Of a stretch of DNA of 64,000 nt, positions 24,861 through 33,245 are shown in pieces. Origin of the DNA: Bacteroidales bacterium (GTDB lineage: Bacteria > Bacteroidota > Bacteroidia > Bacteroidales > P3); NCBI GenBank assembly GCA_017454015.1, contig JAFTDW010000036.1, positions 1-64,000 on the forward strand, read 5' to 3'. Both the position numbers and the translations under genes were made by a program. Position 1 is the first letter of the stretch, and each line of letters starts with the position of its first letter. The notes beneath the pieces were generated by a model. The model made no database searches, was not told the DNA's origin, and saw only the letters and a list, made by a program, of their open reading frames with translations.

Positions 24861-26990
24861 CTAAACATTCTTCAGCATTGTGAGTATGTTCTTGTTGTCG
24901 AGGCGCTGGTAGTGTACGCTGTCCATAATTTGGCGCACGAGGTATATGCCGAGTCCGCCTATAGAGCGTTCTTCGGCAGGCAGTGTGACGTCGATCTCCG
25001 GCACTGTCGTGGGGTCAAAGGGTACACCGCTGTCGGTGATGATGAACTCTATAGAGTGTTCGCGCAGCACCGCCTCGATGTCGACCAAGCCGTCAGCGCC
25101 TTTGGGATAGGCGTAGAGTATGATGTTGGTAACAGCCTCTTCAAGAGCCAGGTTAAGGCTCATGGTGTCGTTCTGGCTCAGCTGCTTCTCGTTGGATATG
25201 GTCTCCATAAAGTCGGCCAGCTGAGGTATCTGCTGTATGTCGTTGTGCAGAATAAGGTGGCGTTCTTGCTTGATGCTGTCGACTTGCGCGAGGAAATGGA
25301 TGACGAAGACGGTGAGGTCGTCGCTCTGAGGCGCGTCGACCACGAAGTCGGTAACGGCAGTGCGTATGGCATCGAGGTAGCCCGAGGCGTCGTGTTTTTT
25401 GTGGAACGGAGCCATCATGCGGTCTTCGCCAAACTGGTCGAGTGCCGCATTTTCGGCTTCGGTAATACCATCGGTGTAGAGGAACAGGCTGTCGTCGTAG
25501 TTGAGTGTAATCTGCTGCTCTTTGAAGGCGAAGGCTGGCACAATGCCAAGAGGCACATTGGATTGCACGGAGAGAGGGGTAACCGTGGTTTGCTGGTTGT
25601 CTGACTGTGGATTATTGGCAATGAGCACCGGAGGGTTGTGGCCCGCGTTGCAGTAGCGCAGCTGTCCGGTAAGGAGATCGAGAACTCCGCAGAAGAAGGT
25701 TACGAACATGCTGTTCTCGTTCTTCTCTGACATTGAGTCGTTCATGGCGCTGACAATCTTGGCAGGGCTGCTCTCACGTCCCGAGGTGGCACGGAAGAGG
25801 CTCTGCGTAACCGTCATCACCAGTGCCGCCGGCACTCCTTTGCCACTCACGTCACCTATGCAGAAGAAGAGTTTCTCGTCGCGTATGTAGAAGTCGTAGA
25901 GGTCGCCCCCCACCTCCTTGGTGGGGATGATGCAAGCCGCTATGTCGATGTCTGTGCGCTTGGGAAATGCCGGGAAAGTCTTGGGTATCATCGACATCTG
26001 TATGTCGTGCCCGATGCGCAGCTCGTTCTGCATGACCTCTTTTTGCGCAGAGAGGTTCTTGTATTTAATCTGGTTTTTGGCAATGACACGCAGAATAATG
26101 ATAATCATAATGATACCAAGTATCTGCAGTATCTTTACCATCAACCCCACATGACGGACACCTGCCAAGATGTCGTCTTCGGGTATTGTTATTGTGAGGG
26201 TCCAGCCGGTACGTTTCACCGGTGCGCTGTATCTGAGCATCGAGGCATCGCCTGCGGTGTCGGCCATAAACCTGGCACTGTCGGTGCACACCATAAGTTG
26301 CCCGTTGCGACTTGTAACAGCACAGAAGGCGTTGGGATAGGGTTTGCTGTTCTCCATCAGTTCGGCGAGCCAGTCGAGCGATATGTCGGCAGTGAAGACA
26401 GCAGCTATATTGTCTTTGCTATCCTTGACCGGCATAGCGAAAGTCGACATCATCATATTGCCGCCTCCTTCGTCGAAATAAGGCTCCGACCAGTAGCCGT
26501 CCTGCACTGTCTGCGGCATGACAAACCACTCTTGCGAGGGGTAGTCGTACTCCTCGGTGGCGAGCGAGAGGTTTTTAATCTCCCCCGTCTCGATGTCGCG
26601 CGTCGCATAGGGCGCGTAGAGCGGGTGCTGCTTGCTGTAGCCGGGCATCAGGGCTATGGTAGAGCCCACAACAGAGGGGTTGACCTCCAAAACACGCTGC
26701 GGCACAAGCTTAAGGTTGTCGGTGTTATCAAGGCACCACTGGGCCACCCACATGTTGTTGATCACAGCCCCTTCGGCCTGGTTGACCACGTCCATTATTC
26801 TGTGGTTAACACCGCGCAACTCGCTCTCGGCGCGCTCGGTAGCCTCCTTTTTGATAGCTCGCTGGGTATATACGTACTGCAAGATGCCGGTGGCTTCCAA
26901 TGTGGCTATGGCCACAATGACAAGCAGCAGACCTGCACCAATCGACATGCCCAATATCTTCTTTTCTGATCGGTCGGTAGTATTATTCAT
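24861..26990 (-). CDS. Membrane sensor with SpoIIE-type phosphatase and anti-sigma-type ATPase domains
   Basis: 709 residues. A transmembrane segment at about 15-37, an extracytoplasmic Cache-like sensor (about 40-275; SQEWFVMPQTVQDGYWSEPY), a second membrane segment (about 283-303), a PP2C/SpoIIE domain (about 325-560; AACIIPTKEVGGDLYDF, CIGDVSGKGVPAAL, NAGHNPPVL) and a C-terminal GHKL ATPase of the RsbW/SpoIIAB type (about 575-709; LNLALEEAVTNII, DSGVPFDP, GGLGIYLVRQI). The conserved Asp and Gly residues of both folds are visible. Phosphatase and kinase for one STAS partner in a single chain could read an external ligand and switch the neighbouring STAS protein. The ligand is unknown. Confidence 0.93.
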   Translation of the reverse strand: MNNTTDRSEKKILGMSIGAGLLLVIVAIATLEATGILQYVYTQRAIKKEATERAESELRGVNHRIMDVVNQAEGAVINNMWVAQWCLDNTDNLKLVPQRVLEVNPSVVGSTIALMPGYSKQHPLYAPYATRDIETGEIKNLSLATEEYDYPSQEWFVMPQTVQDGYWSEPYFDEGGGNMMMSTFAMPVKDSKDNIAAVFTADISLDWLAELMENSKPYPNAFCAVTSRNGQLMVCTDSARFMADTAGDASMLRYSAPVKRTGWTLTITIPEDDILAGVRHVGLMVKILQILGIIMIIIILRVIAKNQIKYKNLSAQKEVMQNELRIGHDIQMSMIPKTFPAFPKRTDIDIAACIIPTKEVGGDLYDFYIRDEKLFFCIGDVSGKGVPAALVMTVTQSLFRATSGRESSPAKIVSAMNDSMSEKNENSMFVTFFCGVLDLLTGQLRYCNAGHNPPVLIANNPQSDNQQTTVTPLSVQSNVPLGIVPAFAFKEQQITLNYDDSLFLYTDGITEAENAALDQFGEDRMMAPFHKKHDASGYLDAIRTAVTDFVVDAPQSDDLTVFVIHFLAQVDSIKQERHLILHNDIQQIPQLADFMETISNEKQLSQNDTMSLNLALEEAVTNIILYAYPKGADGLVDIEAVLREHSIEFIITDSGVPFDPTTVPEIDVTLPAEERSIGGLGIYLVRQIMDSVHYQRLDNKNILTMLKNV

Positions 26991-27086
26991 TTAAGAAGTT
27001 TTTTTCAGAAGGGAGTTATGCGTTGTGAGTATAGATGCTATAGATGCGCCAGCCACTTAGCACTTAAAACTAAAAACTATCATTTC

Positions 27087-27830
27087 TCAATCCTTTTTTG
27101 GTTTTTTCTTGCGGGCCTTGGCTTGAGCCATGAAGGCTGCGAGGAACACCACCAGGAAGACACAAGCGTGGATAACTTCGAGGAAGAGAGTCATCGAGGC
27201 ACAGGTGCCAAGGAGAAAGACAACGCCTATGAGGAGCGCCCAGAGGAAGTTGCCGCAGTAAATAGTGTCGCGCACTATCTTGAAGATGGTAAAAGCCACG
27301 GTGAGCACAGCGGTGACCACCAGAGCCCATCCGGCAAAAGTATGGCTGAACTCATAGGCTATGCCTGTGACGCACACGCCCAAGAGCACTATGGCGAGGC
27401 CCCACTTCCACTCTTTCCAGCGTTTTTCCTGCAACGACATGCCGGCCTCCACCGAGACCTGGGCTACAGTCTGCATGGTGGCTATGAAGATACCGAAAGA
27501 GACCAGCGTGGTCAAGACCATGCCGACAATGGCCCACACCAAGCCGCCGGCAAGCGACGAGCGGCAGTGCCAGCCTATGCAGGGCTTGCCGTCCAAAAAA
27601 GGCAGGTCGGCCTGGAAGATGTAATAGAACGACATGAGGAGCGAGAGGCCCAAGAAGGTGTACAGCACAGGGTAGAAACGGGCTCCGTCGCAGTAACGAA
27701 TCTGGTGGTTGAACACCGACATTACACATACCAAAACAGCAATCACGACAAGCATAGCCAACGGGCTTATGCCAAGAGGGTTGCCAATGTGAAGACCTAA
27801 AAGGTCGGGAAAGTTGGTTAAGTTATTCAT
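27087..27830 (-). CDS. Integral membrane protein of unknown function
   Basis: 247 residues with about six predicted membrane segments (for example LAMLVVIAVLVCVMSVF, LVWAIVGMVLTTLVSFGIF, FLEVIHACVFLVVFLAAFM) and a basic C-terminal tail (KARKKKPKKD). There are CIGWHC cysteines near 85-90. I do not recognise the family. It sits between the sensor phosphatase and the alarmone synthetase in the same direction (gaps 96 and 58 bp), which suggests a shared transcript. Confidence 0.8.
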   Translation of the reverse strand: MNNLTNFPDLLGLHIGNPLGISPLAMLVVIAVLVCVMSVFNHQIRYCDGARFYPVLYTFLGLSLLMSFYYIFQADLPFLDGKPCIGWHCRSSLAGGLVWAIVGMVLTTLVSFGIFIATMQTVAQVSVEAGMSLQEKRWKEWKWGLAIVLLGVCVTGIAYEFSHTFAGWALVVTAVLTVAFTIFKIVRDTIYCGNFLWALLIGVVFLLGTCASMTLFLEVIHACVFLVVFLAAFMAQAKARKKKPKKD

Positions 27831-27888
27831 CTGTTTTTATTGTTTGATGGTTTGTATTTGGGGTTGAAAGGTTTAAGGGTTATTGGGG

Positions 27889-28974
27889 TTATTGGTTCAT
27901 GAAGGGGAAACTTGATGACTGCTCTATGAGGAGTTCTGCCATCATGTCGTTGCTCTCCGAGGGGCCGAGCAGATGGTCAAAAAGGCGTCGCAATCCGGAG
28001 CGGCCGCCGCCATTCTTCAGCACCAGGGCTATGCAGAGGTCTTGCGGGCCTACCGACGAGGCTATGATATCGAGGTCGGTGAGTCCCATCTGGTAACAGG
28101 CTATCTGGTAGGCACCCTCGGAATAGTCCTTGATGATGCGTGCCACATCGCCAAGAGTCTGGCAGCCTATGGTCTTGAATACTGCCAGGAAAGGTATCAG
28201 CGGCACCTCCTGTATCTCCGCCTGGTTGATGGCGGCGATGCGCTGGTTGAGCCGCTGGAACGGCGCAAGGTCGAGGTAGCTGCGGAAAGTGTCGCCGTCG
28301 AGCGGCACGTCGTCGAGGTTGCCCGAGGCCACGAGGGCCTGCATGCGGCGGCGGTAGTCGGTAAGCTCCGACCTTATGCGGCTGAACTGCTCGTCGGCAA
28401 GCTCCAGCATACCCGCCAGGCGGTTGAGGTTGCGTATGTACTCGCGCGGAATTTCCACACCCGACTTATAGCCTGTGTCGTGGTATATGTTCGACCACGC
28501 GTGCTGCAGCAGCGTGCGCATCTGTATCTCAAAACGGTAGGGCATGTTTATCTCCGCCTCGTCCTCTGCGCGGCTCTCCTTGAGGCGGCAGATGTAGTGC
28601 AGCGACTGGTAGCCAAAGCTGTCAACCTCGTGCAACCGGCGCTTGTCAACGGAGTTCTCCCAGTCTATATCGAAGAGGCGCTCCAGCGCCGAGGCCACTT
28701 TGTCAACGTCGTCGAGGTAGAAAGTGATGAGGCGTATGCCGAGTATGTCGGTAATGTCGGCCAGACTCTTGTATTTCGAGCCCTTGAGCTCCAGCTTTCC
28801 GGCCAGCGAGTGTTCGGTCTTCACCCTGCTCTCCACCGCAGCCACAAGTATGCCGGTCTCGGCAAGGCTTTCGCGCAGCCGCTTGACAATGGCGCGCTCC
28901 GCCGCACGGAAAACAGGACGCTGCTTGCGGTACTCGTCCATGATGGCTTCCGAATGAGGGTCAAGTATGTACAT
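27889..28974 (-). CDS. RelA/SpoT-type (p)ppGpp synthetase domain protein
   Basis: 361 residues. The nucleotidyltransferase domain occupies about 35-175: ESRVKTEHSLAGK (Arg50, Lys52, Ser56, Lys60), DITDILGIRLI (Asp76), SFGYQSLH (120-126) and FEIQMRTLLQHAW. The Lys/Ser/Asp/Glu set expected for pyrophosphate transfer from ATP to GDP or GTP is present. There is no HD hydrolase, TGS or ACT domain, so this is a small alarmone synthetase with an unassigned, mostly helical C-terminal half (175-361). A toxin-like (ToxSAS) role is possible but less likely, because no antitoxin gene is adjacent. It lies in the same operon-like set as an HD hydrolase. Confidence 0.88.
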   Translation of the reverse strand: MYILDPHSEAIMDEYRKQRPVFRAAERAIVKRLRESLAETGILVAAVESRVKTEHSLAGKLELKGSKYKSLADITDILGIRLITFYLDDVDKVASALERLFDIDWENSVDKRRLHEVDSFGYQSLHYICRLKESRAEDEAEINMPYRFEIQMRTLLQHAWSNIYHDTGYKSGVEIPREYIRNLNRLAGMLELADEQFSRIRSELTDYRRRMQALVASGNLDDVPLDGDTFRSYLDLAPFQRLNQRIAAINQAEIQEVPLIPFLAVFKTIGCQTLGDVARIIKDYSEGAYQIACYQMGLTDLDIIASSVGPQDLCIALVLKNGGGRSGLRRLFDHLLGPSESNDMMAELLIEQSSSFPFMNQ

Positions 28975-29037
28975 GAAAGGTTCTCGGGTTTTATTGCGGT
29001 TCTTGTCAATAGAGACCGGTGTCCAACCACCGGCCTG

Positions 29038-29697
29038 CTATCCTATGTATGCCATTATCAGGTCCACTATCTGCTCTTCGGTCTTGCCGTCGGCAGAGAC
29101 CACCAGGTCGTAGTTGCGGGTGTCGTAGCGCGAGGTGCCGGTGTACTCTTTCACGTAGTTCTCGCGCATCTTGTCAATCTTCTCTATGATCTTGCGTGCC
29201 TCCGCCTCGCCAATCTGCTGCTTGCGCATCACACGCTGCAAGCGGAACGGCATGGAAGCTTGTATCAGTATGCTCAGGTGGTTGGGATGGTCGCGGAACA
29301 CATAGAAGCCGCTGCGCCCTGCCACCACACACGACTCCGTCTCGGCAATGCCCTTCAGTATCTCCGTCTCGGCGTTGAACATCTCCTTGCTGGTGAGGGG
29401 TGCCACCCTCGTGAGGGCGTCCTCGGCGGGCAGTGAGGGGGCCATGGCCCAGCTGTAGATGTCGCTCGGGTTGTCGAAACTAAAGAGGCGCCGGAACTCC
29501 GACCACCAGGAGTGGCTCTGCCCTTTCAGCTTCTCTATCTCCTCCACGCTGAGGTGGTATTTCTCTTTCAGTGCGTTGATGAGAGCCTTGTCGTAGAACT
29601 GCACGCCCAGCCGCTCCGACAGTTGGCGCCCCACGGTGCGCCCTCCGCTGCCCATCTCGCGGTTTATGGTGATTACATATTTCTCGTTCCTGTTCAT
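29038..29697 (-). CDS. Cytidylate kinase-like family protein
   Basis: 219 residues from the ATG at 29697 (MNRNEKYVITINREMGSGG); a frame start 69 bp further up would add an unlikely leader that overlaps poorly conserved sequence. The nucleotide-binding loop REMGSGGRTVGRQLSERLG and a kinase-like fold (VVAGRSGFYVF, MPFRLQRVM) match the stand-alone cytidylate-kinase-like family (not canonical Cmk). Substrate not established. It precedes the RelA/SpoT synthetase by 63 bp in the same direction. Confidence 0.85.
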   Translation of the reverse strand: MNRNEKYVITINREMGSGGRTVGRQLSERLGVQFYDKALINALKEKYHLSVEEIEKLKGQSHSWWSEFRRLFSFDNPSDIYSWAMAPSLPAEDALTRVAPLTSKEMFNAETEILKGIAETESCVVAGRSGFYVFRDHPNHLSILIQASMPFRLQRVMRKQQIGEAEARKIIEKIDKMRENYVKEYTGTSRYDTRNYDLVVSADGKTEEQIVDLIMAYIG

Positions 29698-29752
29698 TAC
29701 TCTTTTGGGATATGTTGTTATTGGTTCGTTTTCACAATACCCTGTCTGTTGT

Positions 29753-31351
29753 TTATTCGCACACAAGCCTCACCGAGAAGCCGAAGGAGCGTTGCTGCGT
29801 GAGGTTGGGGTTGACGTTGCCCGAGAAGAAGAGCGTGGCGTAGGCAAAGGCGCTCTCGTGGTGTGTCGCCGACCAGTAGCGGCCCTCCAGCGGACTCTCG
29901 TACTCCCTGTTGCGGCGGCGCCCTGCCACAGGCAGAAACACGGCGCCCTCCGCCTCCATCTCGGCCCACTGCGTCCCGCTGTAGCTGTTGTCGCTAAACG
30001 ACGCTGTGGCCTCGTTGATGTTCTGCAGCGGTGCCACCCCCGACGGATGGCTGTACACGTCGGGCAACAGCAGCAGGCCAAACACCCCGTCGACCGAGGC
30101 TTTGGCGTAGCGTGCATCGGCCACGCCGCCCACCGTCGACGCCGGGCGTGCGGTGAGCAGGTACACCCACTCGTCGTGGGTGAGGGTGCGCCACAGGCCT
30201 GCGGCGTTGCCGCCGTTCTCTATGGCGTTGTACACTCCCCAGTCGGCGTTGGCGTAGTCGCCGCCGAGGTCGCTGTCGGCTCTGCCGCCAGGGTTGTAGC
30301 CCTCGACGTTGGTGTTGTTGTCGTAGGGCCTATAGTAGGTGGCGCCGCTGTTCCAGCCGCTGGTGCCCCACCCAAAGAGGTCTATCCAGCCACCGTAGGT
30401 GCTGCCCAGGTTGGCGTTGCCGGAGCCCACCACGTCGCTCTGGCGGCTTGCAAAACGCCACCGCCCGCCACTGGCCTGGTAGCGCAGGTTGCCCTGCGAG
30501 AAATGCACCGTGCGCCCTGCCGCCACTCCAAACTCACCGGCGAGCCGGCCCGCCACCCCCATGTTGAGGGTGTACACATATCCGGCTTTCATATAGACCG
30601 ACGACACCATGCCTCGGTTGCCCACGGTAAGCTTGTGGTCGCCCTCCGGCACGGGTATGTAGATTGTCGACTGGAACGAGGGGTTGACAACAGTGACTGC
30701 CGACGAGCCCGAGCCCGCCGGGGCTACAGTCCAGAGGCTGTCGCCGTCAAAGCTTGCCGTGAAGGCTCCCGCAAGTATGCCGCTGTCGGCTATCACCACG
30801 GTGTCAGGGGCGGCATAGGTGTAGTTGAGCTTCACTATGGCACATATATTCCTGAAGCGGATGGTGCGGCTGCTGTCGGCCACGCCCACCATGGGGGCGC
30901 CCAGCGAGCCGCGCGTGGCGGTGTAGGTGGAGGGGAGGCTCACGGTGAACGAGCCTTCCGAGTAGTACACGGCGTTAGTGGCAGCCCCGCCGCCCGGGTA
31001 GCAGGCATAGTAGCTGCCGCCGTCGGCCTCCAGGGCCGACGGCATGGTGGCCTGCCAGGCGCCGTCGCGGCATACCACCGAGCCCCTGTGCGTGCGGTCG
31101 CTGCCGTTGATGTAAATCTCGTCGCCCGCGGCCCATGCCAGCTCGCGCCCGTCGTAGGTGGTCTTGGCCAGCTCCTTGGGCTCTTGCTGCAGCTCTGGCA
31201 GCACAAGCAGGAAGCTTATCCCCGTAGTGTCGGGGTTCTCAATAGGCTCAAAAGGAGGCTCCGGCTCCGGCTTGTGACAGCCTGCCACTCCCGTGGCCAA
31301 CACCGCCATCATCACCATACCGAGCAGCAAAAAAGCATGACGCTTCCGCAT
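29753..31351 (-). CDS. Fimbrillin-like lipoprotein with DUF1566-like C-terminal domain, copy 1
   Basis: 532 residues from the ATG at 31351 (the frame is open further up, but MRKRHAFLLLGMVMMAVLA ending in VAGC is a clear lipoprotein signal). The N-terminal half is fimbrillin/Mfa-like (ELAWAAGDEIYINGSD; FRNICAIVKLNYTY); the C-terminal half, about 300-532, is a compact domain with FSQGNLRYQASGGRWRFAS, GWIDLFGWGTSGWNSGA, GLWRTLTHDEW and SVRLVCE. No T9SS sorting domain is seen, so the protein is probably lipid-anchored at the outer membrane. A clear paralogue lies at 33246-34838 on the other side of porX. Confidence 0.88.
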   Translation of the reverse strand: MRKRHAFLLLGMVMMAVLATGVAGCHKPEPEPPFEPIENPDTTGISFLLVLPELQQEPKELAKTTYDGRELAWAAGDEIYINGSDRTHRGSVVCRDGAWQATMPSALEADGGSYYACYPGGGAATNAVYYSEGSFTVSLPSTYTATRGSLGAPMVGVADSSRTIRFRNICAIVKLNYTYAAPDTVVIADSGILAGAFTASFDGDSLWTVAPAGSGSSAVTVVNPSFQSTIYIPVPEGDHKLTVGNRGMVSSVYMKAGYVYTLNMGVAGRLAGEFGVAAGRTVHFSQGNLRYQASGGRWRFASRQSDVVGSGNANLGSTYGGWIDLFGWGTSGWNSGATYYRPYDNNTNVEGYNPGGRADSDLGGDYANADWGVYNAIENGGNAAGLWRTLTHDEWVYLLTARPASTVGGVADARYAKASVDGVFGLLLLPDVYSHPSGVAPLQNINEATASFSDNSYSGTQWAEMEAEGAVFLPVAGRRRNREYESPLEGRYWSATHHESAFAYATLFFSGNVNPNLTQQRSFGFSVRLVCE

Positions 31352-31405
31352 AATAAGCCTGATTATCAACCTGTAAAACCTATTATAAATAAATATAATA
31401 AATTG

Positions 31406-31413
31406 CAAAGGTA
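31406..31413 (-). promoter_or_regulatory. TAnnTTTG promoter for lipoprotein copy 1
   Basis: TACCTTTG on the minus strand, 55 bp upstream of the ATG at 31351, with a possible TTG about 20 bp further upstream. This lies in the 193-bp divergent gap with porX; no plus-strand box for porX is obvious. Confidence 0.5.
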
Positions 31414-31544
31414 GCATTTTTTGTCGACAACTGCAATAAATAACACCATTTTTGCGTTTTTTTATTGTAATCTCCGTGCAGCGGATGTAACTGTACAAGC
31501 CTCTTGGCTCTAAATTCATCTCTCATCTTTAATCTTCATCACTC

Positions 31545-33092
31545 ATGACAATACTCTGGGCCGACGACGAGATAGAACTTCTCAAACCCCACATCCTTTT
31601 TCTCGAAGACAAGGGTTACCAAGTGATAGCCGTAAGCAGCGGCAACGAAGCCATCGACGAGCTGCAGCAGCAGCATGTCGACATAGTGTTCCTCGACGAG
31701 AACATGCCTGGCATCTCGGGGCTCGAAGCCCTCAACATCATCAAGAGCCGCTGGCCGCAGGTGCCTGTCATCATGATCACCAAGAGCGAGGAGGAGCACA
31801 TCATGGAGGAGGCTCTGGGCAGCAAGATCAGCGACTACCTCATCAAGCCCGTCAAACCCAACCAGATACTGCTGTCGGTAAAGAAACACACCGAGGGCAA
31901 GCGCCTCATGAGCGAGAAGTCGACCCAGAACTACCAGCAGCAGTTCCGCCAGATAGCCATGCGGCTGCAGGAGCCGCTGGACTACAACGACTGGATGGAG
32001 ATCTACCGCCAGCTGGTCTACTGGGACATCGACCTTGCCGAAGCCGCCGACGAGAACATCCACGACATCTTCAGCTCCCAGCGGCGCGAGGCCAACCGCC
32101 TCTTCTGCCGCTACTACGAGCAGAACTACATCGACTGGCTCAGCGGCGCCACGGCCGACAAGCCCGTGATGTCGCAGGGGGTCCTCAAGGAGCGGCTCTT
32201 CCCGTTGCTCAAGGAGCAGCGCCCCACCTTCCTCATCGTCATCGACAACTTCCGCTACGACCAGTGGAAATACCTCCAACCCGCCATAGAGCAGTACCTG
32301 CGCACCGAGCAGGACACCCTCTTCTACAGCATACTGCCCACCACCACGCAGTTTGCACGCAACGCCATGTTCAGCGGCCTTATGCCCGTGGAGATACAGC
32401 GCAAATACCCGCAGTACTGGGTCAACGAGGACGAGGAAGGCAACAAGAACGAGTACGAAGACCAGCTGCTCGACGAGAACCTGCGGCGCCACGGCATCAA
32501 CATCAGGCACAGCTACTCCAAGGTGCTCAACGCCGACTTCGGCATGAAGCTCGTCGACAAGGTGGGCAACATGATGGCCAACCAGCTCAACGTCATCATC
32601 TACAACTTCATCGACATGCTGTCGCACGCCTCCACCGAGAGCGGCATAGTGCGCGAGCTGGCGCAGGACGAGCGCGCCTACCGCAGCATCACCAAGGCCT
32701 GGTTCGACCACTCGCCGCTGCTCGAACTGATAAAAGCCCTCGCGGAACGCGACGCCAACATAGTGATAACCACCGACCACGGCTCCACACGTATCGACAA
32801 CCCCGTCAAGGTCAAGGGCGACCGCGACGTCTCCGTCAACCTGCGCTACAAGCAGGGACGCCTGCTCGACTACAACCCCAAGCAGGTCTTCGAGGTCAAA
32901 GACCCGTCGAAGATACACCTGCCGCGCCTACACATCACCTCACCATACATCTTCGCACGCGCCGACGACTTCTTCGCCTACCCCAACAACTACAACCAAT
33001 ACGTGCAGTACTACACCACTACCTTCCAGCACGGCGGCATATCACTCGAAGAGGTGCTGATACCCTTCATCGCCCTCCGTCCAAAACAATAA
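31545..33092 (+). CDS. porX: T9SS response regulator PorX (receiver plus PglZ phosphatase-like domain)
   Basis: 515 residues. The receiver domain covers about 1-120: ADDE (Asp7/Asp8), the phosphoacceptor Asp51 in IVFLDENMPG, Thr79 and Lys101 in LIKPVKP. The rest is a PglZ/alkaline-phosphatase-type domain (IVIDNFRYDQWKY, TTTQFARNAMFSG, TTDHGSTR). In Porphyromonas gingivalis PorX controls T9SS genes with PorY and the sigma factor SigP, and has zinc-dependent phosphodiesterase activity on oligonucleotides. No porY or sigP gene is in this window. Flanked on both sides by paralogous lipoprotein genes. Confidence 0.95.
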   Translation: MTILWADDEIELLKPHILFLEDKGYQVIAVSSGNEAIDELQQQHVDIVFLDENMPGISGLEALNIIKSRWPQVPVIMITKSEEEHIMEEALGSKISDYLIKPVKPNQILLSVKKHTEGKRLMSEKSTQNYQQQFRQIAMRLQEPLDYNDWMEIYRQLVYWDIDLAEAADENIHDIFSSQRREANRLFCRYYEQNYIDWLSGATADKPVMSQGVLKERLFPLLKEQRPTFLIVIDNFRYDQWKYLQPAIEQYLRTEQDTLFYSILPTTTQFARNAMFSGLMPVEIQRKYPQYWVNEDEEGNKNEYEDQLLDENLRRHGINIRHSYSKVLNADFGMKLVDKVGNMMANQLNVIIYNFIDMLSHASTESGIVRELAQDERAYRSITKAWFDHSPLLELIKALAERDANIVITTDHGSTRIDNPVKVKGDRDVSVNLRYKQGRLLDYNPKQVFEVKDPSKIHLPRLHITSPYIFARADDFFAYPNNYNQYVQYYTTTFQHGGISLEEVLIPFIALRPKQ

Positions 33093-33155
33093 CGTCACCG
33101 CACCACCTGATCCGCATATTGTGCGTATATCACTCGTATCTACTCAAAAAGCAAA

Positions 33156-33190
33156 CCTGCGGCTCGGAAGCAAAGCTTCCGAGCCGCAGG
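33156..33190 (-). terminator. Hairpin terminator between porX and lipoprotein copy 2
   Basis: A 16-bp perfect stem (33156-33171 with 33175-33190; CCTGCGGCTCGGAAGC and its complement) has a 3-nt loop. On the minus strand it is followed by TTTGCTTTTTG, so it fits best as the terminator of the lipoprotein gene ending at 33246. On the plus strand there is no T-run, but the hairpin may also affect porX, which ends at 33092. Confidence 0.8.
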
Positions 33191-33245
33191 TACTATTGTA
33201 TGGCGCACGCCCCACTGCGTGGTGCGAAACGTGCCAAAGGTATTT

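Noticed and set aside
27889..28974. RelA/SpoT-type gene as a toxSAS toxin-antitoxin pair
   Set aside because: Neighbouring genes are a membrane protein and a kinase-like protein, not a small antitoxin; an HD hydrolase in the same run could play a similar role but is 3.4 kb away.
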